Shown: positions 43,870 to 51,291 of the stretch, in pieces
How the letters are laid out: every line of letters begins with the position of its first letter
Numbering within the stretch: position 1 is the stretch's first letter
From: an uncultured Hoeflea sp.
Lineage (GTDB): Bacteria; Pseudomonadota; Alphaproteobacteria; Rhizobiales; Rhizobiaceae
Assembly: GCF_947501405.1 (NCBI RefSeq)
Contig: NZ_CANMVK010000001.1
Span: 1,736,001 to 1,800,000, forward strand
DNA length: 64,000 nt
Reading direction: 5' to 3'
The notes under the pieces: model-generated
Databases searched by the model: none
Told to the model about the DNA's origin: nothing
Seen by the model: the letters and a program-made list of their open reading frames with translations, nothing else
Made by a program: the position numbers and the translations under genes

Positions 43870-44180
43870 GTTTGTCCCTCATCCTGCCACCCTTCGGGCG
43901 GCGCGATATCAGCAGGCCATCCGGGCGGGCTGGCGGCATCGATCTGGCTTTGCACCTTGTCAAATTCCAGTTTGTAGGCCGCGCCGAGCAGCGCCAGGGC
44001 CGTCGGCCAGATCACCACCAGCACCGCCGTCATGGCGCTGACCATCTCGGAGCCGAAGATCATGGCCGCAATCGTCAGCCCGACGGCGCTTGCGAACACC
44101 AGCCAGGCCGCCTCGCGTTTGCCGGTCTTGCCGGCGACCCGCGGCGTCACGCCAAGAAATCGGAGAAGATGGACGAGCAT
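43866..44180 (-). CDS. Holin-like two-helix membrane protein
   Basis: A 104-residue protein with two hydrophobic segments (AAWLVFASAVGLTIAAMIFG and MTAVLVVIWPTALALLGAAYK) and a charged C-terminus. It sits between endolysin and spanin genes, the usual place for a holin. The ATG at 44180 follows the endolysin stop by three bases. Assignment is by position and topology. Confidence 0.7.
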   Translation of the reverse strand: MLVHLLRFLGVTPRVAGKTGKREAAWLVFASAVGLTIAAMIFGSEMVSAMTAVLVVIWPTALALLGAAYKLEFDKVQSQIDAASPPGWPADIAPPEGWQDEGQT

Positions 44181-44183
44181 GGC

Positions 44184-44894
44184 TCACGCCTCGTTTGTGG
44201 TTTCGACCAGGCGGCCGCCATCGGCGATGACCCGCCCGCCAGTCGGCAGCGAATAACCGTCCGGCCAGCGGATTCCGCCCTGGCGAAGCCGCTTCTTGCG
44301 AATCTTTGTAATCGTGATCGCGTTCGACTGGTTTCCACCCAGGACGTGATAGTGTGTGGCATCTTCTCCGACATAAAAGCCGACATGCCCCTGCCAGCCT
44401 TTCGGCGAACCGCGCCAGAACACCAGCACCGCGCCAAAGGCCGGGGCATCGAGTTCCCGCCCAAACTTGAGCCAGTTGATCGAGGCCATTGGGTTGCCCG
44501 GGATCGGCTCATCGGGCAACGCCCGCAGCATTGCGGTTTCGACCGCGTCGCCACACCAGGGGGTGCGCGCCGGGTCAACCGCGGAGCCCGCCGAACGGAG
44601 CCATGCGAAAAGTTCGGACCGGTCCCGGTTCTCGTGAAGCCCCTTGCGGCGCATCAACTCATCGACCCATGGCGGGGTCGGACGAGACGTGCCAGCGGGC
44701 GCGCCTTTCCGCGTCAAGGCACGATCCAGCGCCGCCCAGGTGCGGGGGTCGGCAATGCCGCCAACCCCAAGGCCGTGGTCGGCCTGAAACTCACGAATGG
44801 CCTTGCGGGTGTTGGGCCCCATCGCGCCGTCAATGACGCCCGGATTGTAGCCAAGCGCCGCCAAGCGCTCCTGAAGATCGCGTGTCGTCTGCAT
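44184..44894 (-). CDS. Phage endolysin: peptidoglycan-binding plus CHAP-like (TIGR02594) domain
   Basis: A 236-residue lysin. The N-terminal PG_binding_1 domain (LQERLAALGYNPGVIDGAMG...AIREFQADHGLG) is at about 5-60. The C-terminal amidase/peptidase domain has the catalytic-type Cys in TPWCGDAVE and a His in WQGHVGFYVGEDATHYHVLG. It cleaves peptidoglycan to release virions. There is no signal peptide, so release through the holin is expected. Confidence 0.92.
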   Translation of the reverse strand: MQTTRDLQERLAALGYNPGVIDGAMGPNTRKAIREFQADHGLGVGGIADPRTWAALDRALTRKGAPAGTSRPTPPWVDELMRRKGLHENRDRSELFAWLRSAGSAVDPARTPWCGDAVETAMLRALPDEPIPGNPMASINWLKFGRELDAPAFGAVLVFWRGSPKGWQGHVGFYVGEDATHYHVLGGNQSNAITITKIRKKRLRQGGIRWPDGYSLPTGGRVIADGGRLVETTNEA

Positions 44895-44918
44895 AACGAT
44901 GTCCTTGTGGTTTGGAGT

Positions 44919-45527
44919 CTAGGCCAGCCCGTACTGCTCGGCCAAAGCTGTGGCCTGGGCATTGAGTGCGTCCAGCGTGGCAGGCATATCGGCGGGGTCG
45001 TTCACGGCGTCGATAGCCGTCAGCGCGGTGTCACGCATAATCTCGACTGCGGCCGAAATCGCGGCGAACTCATCCGCCTTGGCGGCGATGGTCTCGGCGC
45101 GGGCAACTGTCGCAGCGGTGTTCTCACCGGCCGCATGGGCAAGCGCCTTGATGACGCTAGTTTCTGCTATCGCGGCTGCCTTGTCGCTGGCCGCAATAAT
45201 GGCGCGCGCCTCGGCTTCGCGCTTGGGCCACCCGGCGCGTTCGGCTTCGGGGTAACCTGACAGGACCGGAGCGGTGAAGGCGTCGGCGCGGGCGATAACC
45301 GACGCCTTGAGACCTTCTTTCAAAGCCGCGAATTCTTCCGGGCTCGGCACTGGTTTTGGCGGCTCGACAAAGCCGCCGTCTTCCGTCCACGAGCAGCCTG
45401 CATAGGCCGGTTCATCCTCAACCGCTACTGCAATGAAGCCGGGGCCGGGCTCGTAGGTCCCGCCGTCGTCGACCGAAACTTGCGAGACAACAAGGCCCGT
45501 ATTTGTTGAAACAACCGCGAATTTCAT
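44919..45527 (-). CDS. Tail fibre-associated protein (DUF4376-like)
   Basis: A 202-residue protein with an N-terminal MKFAVVSTNTGLVVSQVSVDD strand-turn domain, then EPPKPVPSPEEF and a long Ala-rich helical tail. It resembles phage tail fibre chaperone proteins and lies directly after the fibre gene. The N-terminus is expected to interact with the fibre tip. The function is inferred. Confidence 0.72.
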   Translation of the reverse strand: MKFAVVSTNTGLVVSQVSVDDGGTYEPGPGFIAVAVEDEPAYAGCSWTEDGGFVEPPKPVPSPEEFAALKEGLKASVIARADAFTAPVLSGYPEAERAGWPKREAEARAIIAASDKAAAIAETSVIKALAHAAGENTAATVARAETIAAKADEFAAISAAVEIMRDTALTAIDAVNDPADMPATLDALNAQATALAEQYGLA

Positions 45528-45535
45528 AACTTACC

Positions 45536-46387
45536 TCAATTCACTGAATAGATGATATGGACCTCACCGCGCGCACCGGAGGCGCCGGCGAAATTGATGT
45601 CTGATGTCGCGCCACCGCCGCCGCCTGGCACACGGCCCGGCCCGGGGTGCCCGCTCCCGCCCACGGCGTGTCCACCGCCCAATGGCGCGGCACCTCCAGC
45701 CCCGCCAAATGCAGTGGTGTTTGTGTCTATGGCGACCCCCAGGCTCCCGTCCGAACCTCGTATTCCTGATGCCCCCGTAAATGAGCCGCCGGCAGGTGAG
45801 TTTGCGGTTACACCGGCCGTGGTGGTGTTGAGCCCGCCGCTGCCGCCTCCGCCAGCTATCGTCACCCCGCCGACGGTGACCGACGACGCGAGGCCCGGTT
45901 GACCGTCCTGCTGGACTGGCGAAACTTGCCCGCCAATTCCCCCGGCCCCCACATTGATCGAGACAACCTCACCGGGAGCGACGGTGAACCCCTGTTCGGC
46001 GAAGCCACCGCTGGCGCCCCCGGAAGGGGCCGAGGTGTTGTAGGTAACCGCATAGCCTCCGCCGCCACCGGCGCCCCAGACCCGGACCAAAATGCTGGTC
46101 ACACCGGCCGGCACCGCCCAGCTCGATGCGCCAGGCGTTGTAAATTTCACCAGAGTCTTCGGCCCGAAGGCTGCAGCACGGGCAAGATACTGGATGGCCT
46201 TGCGGACCTGCTCAAGGTCAGCTTCCCCAGGCGTCAGTCCGGCGTGCTCGATCAGGTGGTCAAGCTCGCGCTGCGGATGCTCGATGGCCTTGGCCGGCAC
46301 CTTGGATCCCGCGATCGCTCCGGGTACGTTCTTGTCGACATAGGGAGCTTCGGGATCGGCGGCGCCAAACGGCGGTTGATATTTCAT
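45536..46387 (-). CDS. Glycine-rich tail fibre protein
   Basis: A 283-residue protein with a baseplate-attachment-like N-terminus (FGAADPEAPYVDKNVPGAIAG...LDHLIEHAGLTP). The second half is very Gly-rich, with an RVWGAGGGGGYAVTYNT strand and GGGGSGG, GGAGGAA and GGGGGATSD turns. This is the typical short tail fibre with a Gly-rich distal part, which decides host binding. It starts three bases after the gp48-like stop. Confidence 0.85.
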   Translation of the reverse strand: MKYQPPFGAADPEAPYVDKNVPGAIAGSKVPAKAIEHPQRELDHLIEHAGLTPGEADLEQVRKAIQYLARAAAFGPKTLVKFTTPGASSWAVPAGVTSILVRVWGAGGGGGYAVTYNTSAPSGGASGGFAEQGFTVAPGEVVSINVGAGGIGGQVSPVQQDGQPGLASSVTVGGVTIAGGGGSGGLNTTTAGVTANSPAGGSFTGASGIRGSDGSLGVAIDTNTTAFGGAGGAAPLGGGHAVGGSGHPGPGRVPGGGGGATSDINFAGASGARGEVHIIYSVN

Positions 46388-46390
46388 GGT

Positions 46391-47095
46391 CTACTCCGTT
46401 TCGATAACCGGAATCGTCCATCCCGGCGACAGACGCTTGAAAATGCAAAGCAGGGCTTCGGCTTCACCCAGTGAAAACAGCGGGTCCGCGGCAAGCTCGC
46501 CCTCGCCTGCTTCAAAGAAATAGATCGCGGTATCGGTGATGCGCACGATCCAGTAGATTTCCTGACGCCAATCGCCGACCGCGTGTTCACCGCCGCATTC
46601 GGAAAACCCGCACTCGTAAACGGCGGGCTCCTCGATCTCGATCTCGAACCCGTAGGACAGCGCCAGCCCTATGAAATCCGCTGGTGTGATCGTCGCAGCG
46701 GCGGCGACCTTGGCTTGCAGCCGGGCAAGTCGCTCCGAGCGCGACGCATCACCCGGAAAGCACGGATCCGGCAGGCCGAAATCGGCCTCCCAGTTTTCCA
46801 GCGTCTCATCGGCGGTGGCCGAGAATGCCTCTCGCGTCACCTGCCAGAAGCGGGTGTAGAGATAGGTGAACGGGGCCAGCAGCACTCGCGTGAGATTGGC
46901 AATCACCGTGTCGCGCCGCGGGGCTTCGCCGTCCGGCGTGCCCCAGATCGCGCCGCGCGGCCACAATGCCAGGCCCGGCGACAGCAGATCCTCGACCTGC
47001 GGGTTTGACAGAGCATCAAGAGGTTCGCTGATCACCGGCCGGCTCGCACCTGATGAGGCAACCGTGGTGACAGTGTTGTGGCCGGGATCACGCAT
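46391..47095 (-). CDS. Mu gp48-like tail protein (YmfQ/DUF2313)
   Basis: A 234-residue protein of the YmfQ/DUF2313 family, the baseplate protein placed after gp47 in Mu-like phages. The family pattern LLPGLALWPRGAIWGTP-like (here LSPGLALWPRGAIWGTPDGE) and the C-terminal FFEAGEGELAADPL region are seen. The ATG overlaps the gp47-like 3' end by 8 bases. Confidence 0.88.
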   Translation of the reverse strand: MRDPGHNTVTTVASSGASRPVISEPLDALSNPQVEDLLSPGLALWPRGAIWGTPDGEAPRRDTVIANLTRVLLAPFTYLYTRFWQVTREAFSATADETLENWEADFGLPDPCFPGDASRSERLARLQAKVAAAATITPADFIGLALSYGFEIEIEEPAVYECGFSECGGEHAVGDWRQEIYWIVRITDTAIYFFEAGEGELAADPLFSLGEAEALLCIFKRLSPGWTIPVIETE

Positions 47096-48164
47096 AAGTC
47101 ATGGTCCCGAGCACCGGAAACGCGCCGCCGGTAAGGGTAATGTCCGCCGAAGGCAGGGTCAGCACATGCCGCTCTTCACCCGAAGCGGTCGAAATCGCCT
47201 CCGCAATCCATGACCTCGACACCGTAAAGGTATCGCCGGCAATGCCGGGCCGGCAGCGGGACAGAAACATCGCCCGGATCGAAGCCTCGATCGCCGCACG
47301 CACGGTGGAATTGTCTGTTGAAAGCCCACTGATAGTCACGTCCACAGCCTGCGCCACTGGCGCGGATGCCACGCCGTCATCCACCCTGATCAATCGCGCC
47401 GCATCGATTGCCGCCTGCACGGCGTCAACGTCGCCGGATTCGGGGATGTAATCGGCCCGGCCCTCAAACAGGAAATGCACCAGCACGGTTCCCGGTGATG
47501 CCGGAACCCGCCATGCCCAGGCGCTGAGCACGCCTGGCACAGCAAGCACGATGCGCTCGAAATCAGAAAGCGCCCCGCCCTGCGGCGGATTGGCCTTGCG
47601 CTGCAGCCCGCGCGCGCGCAGGCCCGCATCACCTTCCGTATCAGCACCACCGCCAAGGCCGCCGGCAGCCACCGTCGCGGTCGAGGAAAGCCCCGGCCAA
47701 GACAACGGATCGAGCAGCGACAGCATGGCGGCTGCGTCTCGATTGGTCGAAACACCCTTCGATGTCGCCGTGATCGCAATTGACAGATTGCCGGAGCCGT
47801 CCGCCGTGGCCGAGGCCGTGCTCTCATAGATCACATTGCCGATCGAAAAGCGTATGCCAGCGGCATAGGTTGCCGACGGCGTGCCCGTTGCCTCAATCGT
47901 GCCGGACGCGCTTGCTGCGGGGCGACGGGTGATGCCGATCTCGGCGCAGTGTCGCTCGAGCCAGATGCCGGTTGCAGTCGAGAGAAACAGTTGCGGCAGG
48001 ATTGCGGCTATGCGCAATTCCAGTTCGTTGGCGATCAGCGCCACCACCTTGCCAATGACGGTGACGAAACTGTTCTTTGGCGCCGCATCGGTGCCCGGCA
48101 GATACTGCCGGAACGCGGCGCGAACCGCCGCACCCGTAGCGTCGAGGCTGCGCTTAAACCACAT
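47088..48164 (-). CDS. Baseplate J-like protein (Mu gp47)
   Basis: A 358-residue wedge protein of the baseplate_J family. It begins MWFKRSLDATGAAVRAAFRQY and has WLERHCAEIGITRRPA, the central GALSDFERIVLAVPGVLSAWAW motif and a C-terminal SRSWIAEAISTASGEE region. It builds the baseplate around the tube. The ATG at 48164 overlaps the gp46-like 3' end by 11 bases; an ATG 8 codons upstream is less likely. Confidence 0.9.
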   Translation of the reverse strand: MWFKRSLDATGAAVRAAFRQYLPGTDAAPKNSFVTVIGKVVALIANELELRIAAILPQLFLSTATGIWLERHCAEIGITRRPAASASGTIEATGTPSATYAAGIRFSIGNVIYESTASATADGSGNLSIAITATSKGVSTNRDAAAMLSLLDPLSWPGLSSTATVAAGGLGGGADTEGDAGLRARGLQRKANPPQGGALSDFERIVLAVPGVLSAWAWRVPASPGTVLVHFLFEGRADYIPESGDVDAVQAAIDAARLIRVDDGVASAPVAQAVDVTISGLSTDNSTVRAAIEASIRAMFLSRCRPGIAGDTFTVSRSWIAEAISTASGEERHVLTLPSADITLTGGAFPVLGTMTYA

Positions 48165-48669
48165 TCGTCTGATCCCACAAGAGTGCAAATCTGTCCTGGT
48201 AGCTGACCGCGCCGTCGCGACCGTAGAGCGCCACGGACAACATCGCGCGGTTGGCCTCCGGCTCGGTAGCGGCCGTCACGTCCACACGCGCCGCGAGGCC
48301 CTGCTCGATCAGCGTTTCGAGGGCCGCACCGGCACGGTCCTCGATGTCGCGCGGCGTCACGTTCGAGAGCCGCGAGCGGCGAAGCTGCCACAGTGTCGAT
48401 CCGAGCGCTGCCTCCCCCTGGGCCATGTCGAAGCCATCGCCCGGCCAGCCCTTGTTGACATCGCCCTCTCGCAGATCAGACGGCTCGACGCGGGCATCGG
48501 TCATCAGGCAGATCAACACCTGTGTCGCGATCGCGGCCTTTGCCTGAAAATCACCCGGTGCGTCTGCATCGCTCAAGGGATTGAGCGCCAGGTCACCGCG
48601 CTCGCCATCGAAGACGAGGTCCGGCGAGCGATAGGCTTGCGGCTCATCAAGCGAAACGATCCTGATCAT
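48154..48669 (-). CDS. Mu gp46-like baseplate protein
   Basis: A 171-residue protein of the GP46 family. It has DFQAKAAIATQVLICLMTDARV near the start and GWPGDGFDM in the middle, both typical. It is a baseplate wedge component. The ATG overlaps the stop of the gp45-like gene (ATGA). Confidence 0.88.
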   Translation of the reverse strand: MIRIVSLDEPQAYRSPDLVFDGERGDLALNPLSDADAPGDFQAKAAIATQVLICLMTDARVEPSDLREGDVNKGWPGDGFDMAQGEAALGSTLWQLRRSRLSNVTPRDIEDRAGAALETLIEQGLAARVDVTAATEPEANRAMLSVALYGRDGAVSYQDRFALLWDQTNVV

Positions 48670-49082
48670 GAATGCACCCCGTTCGCGTCCTGGTGGACGC
48701 CGCTGGTTGTCATGTTGCCGGTGTGGGTGATGTCACCCTCGATCACCACGGCGCCCACGATCCGGTGCTCCGATGCAACGTGCCGGATCTTGTTCTCGAC
48801 AATCGAAACGATCGCGCCATGCGCGTCATAGATCGCCGTGCCGCCAGCGCCGACAGCGGGCACCTTGCCCGGGTTGGCGTAGCCCAGCAGCACCGGTTGT
48901 TCCGGATCGCCATTGAGGTAACCGACAACGCCCTGCGCGCCTTTGATCGGCATCGCCACAAAACCGTGCGGCTGCGGCACCATCACCCGCTTGGCCACGC
49001 CTCCCCTGTGGCTCACGCCATTGATCAGCAACTGGCCATCGCGAACTTCGAGTTCGCCGTCCAGCTCAAACCGTTCGAACAC
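48666..49082 (-). CDS. Mu gp45-like baseplate assembly protein
   Basis: A 138-residue protein (GTG start at 49082). It matches the gp45 pattern from about residue 15 on: KRVMVPQPHGFVAMPIKGAQ, then YLNGDPEQPVLLGYANPG and TAIYDAHGAIVSIVENKIR. It is shorter than Mu gp45 (about 200 residues). A longer frame reaches a GTG at 49172, but GAGG-CCTGATA-GTG makes the start at 49082 the better one. It belongs to the central spike or hub assembly. Confidence 0.75.
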   Translation of the reverse strand: MFERFELDGELEVRDGQLLINGVSHRGGVAKRVMVPQPHGFVAMPIKGAQGVVGYLNGDPEQPVLLGYANPGKVPAVGAGGTAIYDAHGAIVSIVENKIRHVASEHRIVGAVVIEGDITHTGNMTTSGVHQDANGVHS

Positions 49083-49084
49083 TA

Positions 49085-49189
49085 TCAGGCCTCGAATTCC
49101 GCATTTGCGCCGCAATGGCCCGTGCCATTTGACCAGGACCGGCCGGCGCTTCCGCCGCTCCTGTTGTCGCACTCAAACCTTCCAGCCAT
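49085..49189 (-). CDS. Mini-gene (34 aa) between gpP-like and gp45-like
   Basis: A 34-codon frame (ATG 49189, stop 49085) begins MAGRFECDNRSGGSAGRS and ends GANAEFEA. Its last eight residues nearly copy the end of the gpP-like protein (GANAEYEA). It lies two bases after the gpP-like stop and two bases before the gp45-like GTG, with a GAGG site, so a coupled mini-gene is plausible. It may instead be a remnant of a 3'-end duplication. Confidence 0.4.
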   Translation of the reverse strand: MAGRFECDNRSGGSAGRSWSNGTGHCGANAEFEA

Positions 49190-49190
49190 C

Positions 49191-50231
49191 TCAGGCCTCG
49201 TATTCGGCGTTTGCGCCGGTGGGCGCGGTGAAAGCGTCACTCGATCCGCCACGAGGATTTTCCCCGCCCAGCGCCCGTGGATCGACCAGCGACAGCGTTG
49301 CCACCGTGCCGATGCTGTCGTTTTGCGCAAGGCTGACCGACTTGATCAGCATCGCACCCTTTAGTCCCAACAAGGCGTTATGAACCTCAACCAGCCAGTT
49401 CGGCCGCCAGATGGTGCCCCCGGAATCGCGCCAACCCGCCACAGTAATCGTCGCCTGTATCGAGTTGCCGGCCGCGCGCTGCGCCTCCCAGCCTGCGCGT
49501 TTTTTCAGCCGGTCCTCACCCGCCTCCCCGGAATGCCGAAGGATCAGCGGCCGGCGGCGTCTGACGCCCGCATCGGAATAACTGCCTTGTGGTCGCAGCG
49601 ATGGCGCGGTCACGCCTTCGGTTGACTGGCCGCGGACAATCACCGGGGCGTGCAATCCGTGACCGGTGAACTTCGCCGAGCCCGATTTGATGTTGACGCC
49701 CAGCCACAGACCGCCCGTATGCCGGCCCTCCGGCCCCTGCGCCAGCTTGAGCTTACCCTCAGGCGTATCCATGATCAGCACGCCGCGTGACCTGGCACGA
49801 CGCTCGAGAGTCTCATACAATGTCTCGCCAAGCGCCAGCCGATGCCGCGTTTCCGGCGGAAAGGTTGATCCGTCTGTCTCGATGCCGATCCCGAGCGTGT
49901 CGAAGGCTTCCCCGATCTCCGGCAGGCTCTTCTTCTCAAGCCATCCCTCGTCGTGTTCCACCGAGCATTCCGAGGCGTCGATGGTGCGCGAGACGAAGCT
50001 CGCGGAGAACTCATGGCTTTGATCGTCGTGCGCCACATCAATGTCGCGAACATATCCGGTCAGCAGCAATGTGCCCGACGCCCTGATCTCTATCGGATCG
50101 TCACGCATCAGCGGAAACGAGGCGCCCCGAGTGGCGATCAATGCCACCGCTGACCGCACCGCCATTTCTGCCGAGATATCACAACTGAAATCCCTGATCG
50201 GCAGGCCGCCCACCCAAACCGTTTCAAGCAC
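49191..50231 (-). CDS. Mu gpP-like (gp44) tail hub protein
   Basis: A 346-residue hub protein of the Mu gpP/gp44 type. It has VGGLPIRDFSCDISAEMAVR near the start, a TGYVRDIDVAHDDQSHEF segment, a central RLALGETLYETLERRARSRG motif and the C-terminal TVATLSLVDPRAL. It joins the tail tube to the spike. The start is a GTG at 50231 with a GGAAG site; a TTG six codons upstream is possible. It overlaps the gpN C-terminal gene by 8 bases. Confidence 0.88.
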   Translation of the reverse strand: MLETVWVGGLPIRDFSCDISAEMAVRSAVALIATRGASFPLMRDDPIEIRASGTLLLTGYVRDIDVAHDDQSHEFSASFVSRTIDASECSVEHDEGWLEKKSLPEIGEAFDTLGIGIETDGSTFPPETRHRLALGETLYETLERRARSRGVLIMDTPEGKLKLAQGPEGRHTGGLWLGVNIKSGSAKFTGHGLHAPVIVRGQSTEGVTAPSLRPQGSYSDAGVRRRRPLILRHSGEAGEDRLKKRAGWEAQRAAGNSIQATITVAGWRDSGGTIWRPNWLVEVHNALLGLKGAMLIKSVSLAQNDSIGTVATLSLVDPRALGGENPRGGSSDAFTAPTGANAEYEA

Positions 50232-50829
50232 CGGGCGCTTCCGCGTCAAAGGCGATCGGCATCAGCATCGGCGTGACAGATCCTGCGGTCGCCACCATAT
50301 CACCGGCCCGGTTCGGATCCGCATAGAGATCCCAGGCAAGCAGCGCCGAAGGTTGGGAAATGCCCGTCTCCACCCGTACGATCGGCACCAGTGTCGCCGA
50401 AAGCTCCGACAAGGCACGGATAGACGCGCCGCCGATCTCGGACACCGCCCGCAGCGCATCGGCGCCAAAACGCGCGCCGCATTCCGCATAAGCCAGATCG
50501 AGCAGTTCCGACAAAGCTGTACGCGCCGCTTGCGCAGCCCGTGCATTGCGCCAATCGGCCCGGGGTGCGCCAAGGCTCGCCGCCACCGATGCAATCACCA
50601 GCGTTGCAGCCTGGTTTGCGTCCTTCGCGGTTACCGCCGATGCAATCAACCGCTCCGCCTCGGCTGAATCCCGGACGCTCTCGCCAATGACAATGGCGGC
50701 CCTGATCGCCGCCGCGGCAGCTTTCACACCGGAGCCTGCCGCAGTCGTCGCATAAGCGGTGAGAAGAGCCGAATCGTCGGGGTTAGTGACCAGCGAGGCA
50801 TTTGCTACGATCCACTCCGCCGGTGTCAC
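50224..50829 (-). CDS. gpN-like DNA circularisation protein, C-terminal part
   Basis: A 201-residue protein (GTG start at 50829). The end DLYADPNRAGDMVATAGSVT and the helical middle match the C-terminal region of Mu gpN. It overlaps the preceding gpN N-terminal gene as GTGA, so the two are coupled. In Mu the whole protein is one chain of about 490 residues; here the two parts sum to about 355. Confidence 0.65.
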   Translation of the reverse strand: MTPAEWIVANASLVTNPDDSALLTAYATTAAGSGVKAAAAAIRAAIVIGESVRDSAEAERLIASAVTAKDANQAATLVIASVAASLGAPRADWRNARAAQAARTALSELLDLAYAECGARFGADALRAVSEIGGASIRALSELSATLVPIVRVETGISQPSALLAWDLYADPNRAGDMVATAGSVTPMLMPIAFDAEAPGA

Positions 50830-51290
50830 GGGAATGCACCTGCGATCGCCGCCGACAGCGATGACACCGCCGCCGCTGCAAGACCGGACACCGAGTGTGC
50901 GCTGATACCAGCCGTGGACGGGCTTCCCCCGCGCACAAAGCGCAGGATGAACGCGCAATAACCGAGCTTGTCAAGCCGCCATTCCCGCCACCAATCGACA
51001 GCCTGAGCCACCACGGGCCCGGAAAGCGGCAGCGTCAGTCGCGCCGGGCCGCGCCGGTCGAGCGCGGCAAGCAGCGCCTGCGCCGCCGCATCTGACTCGT
51101 CACCGACCACATAAGCATCGACATCGAAGGCTCGTTCCGCTGCGCCGAAATCCTCGATCAGTTGCGCCTCGCCTCCGGCGAAATCATGCTGCACCAGACG
51201 CCGGCCCCCGCCAATCCCGTCGGAATGCACATAGAAAGGCACCCCGCGATAACTGGCTTGCCGCAGCGACGCGACCCAATCTCGCGCCAT
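50826..51290 (-). CDS. gpN-like DNA circularisation protein, N-terminal part
   Basis: A 154-residue protein containing the DNA_circ_N domain of Mu gpN (ASYRGVPFYVHSDGIGGGRRL, then HDFAGGEAQLIEDFGAAERAF). Its frame stops at 50826, where a C-terminal gpN-like frame begins with a GTGA overlap. Either a natural split or a frameshift would explain this. The ATG at 51290 follows the tape-measure stop by one base. Confidence 0.75.
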   Translation of the reverse strand: MARDWVASLRQASYRGVPFYVHSDGIGGGRRLVQHDFAGGEAQLIEDFGAAERAFDVDAYVVGDESDAAAQALLAALDRRGPARLTLPLSGPVVAQAVDWWREWRLDKLGYCAFILRFVRGGSPSTAGISAHSVSGLAAAAVSSLSAAIAGAFP

Positions 51291-51291
51291 C

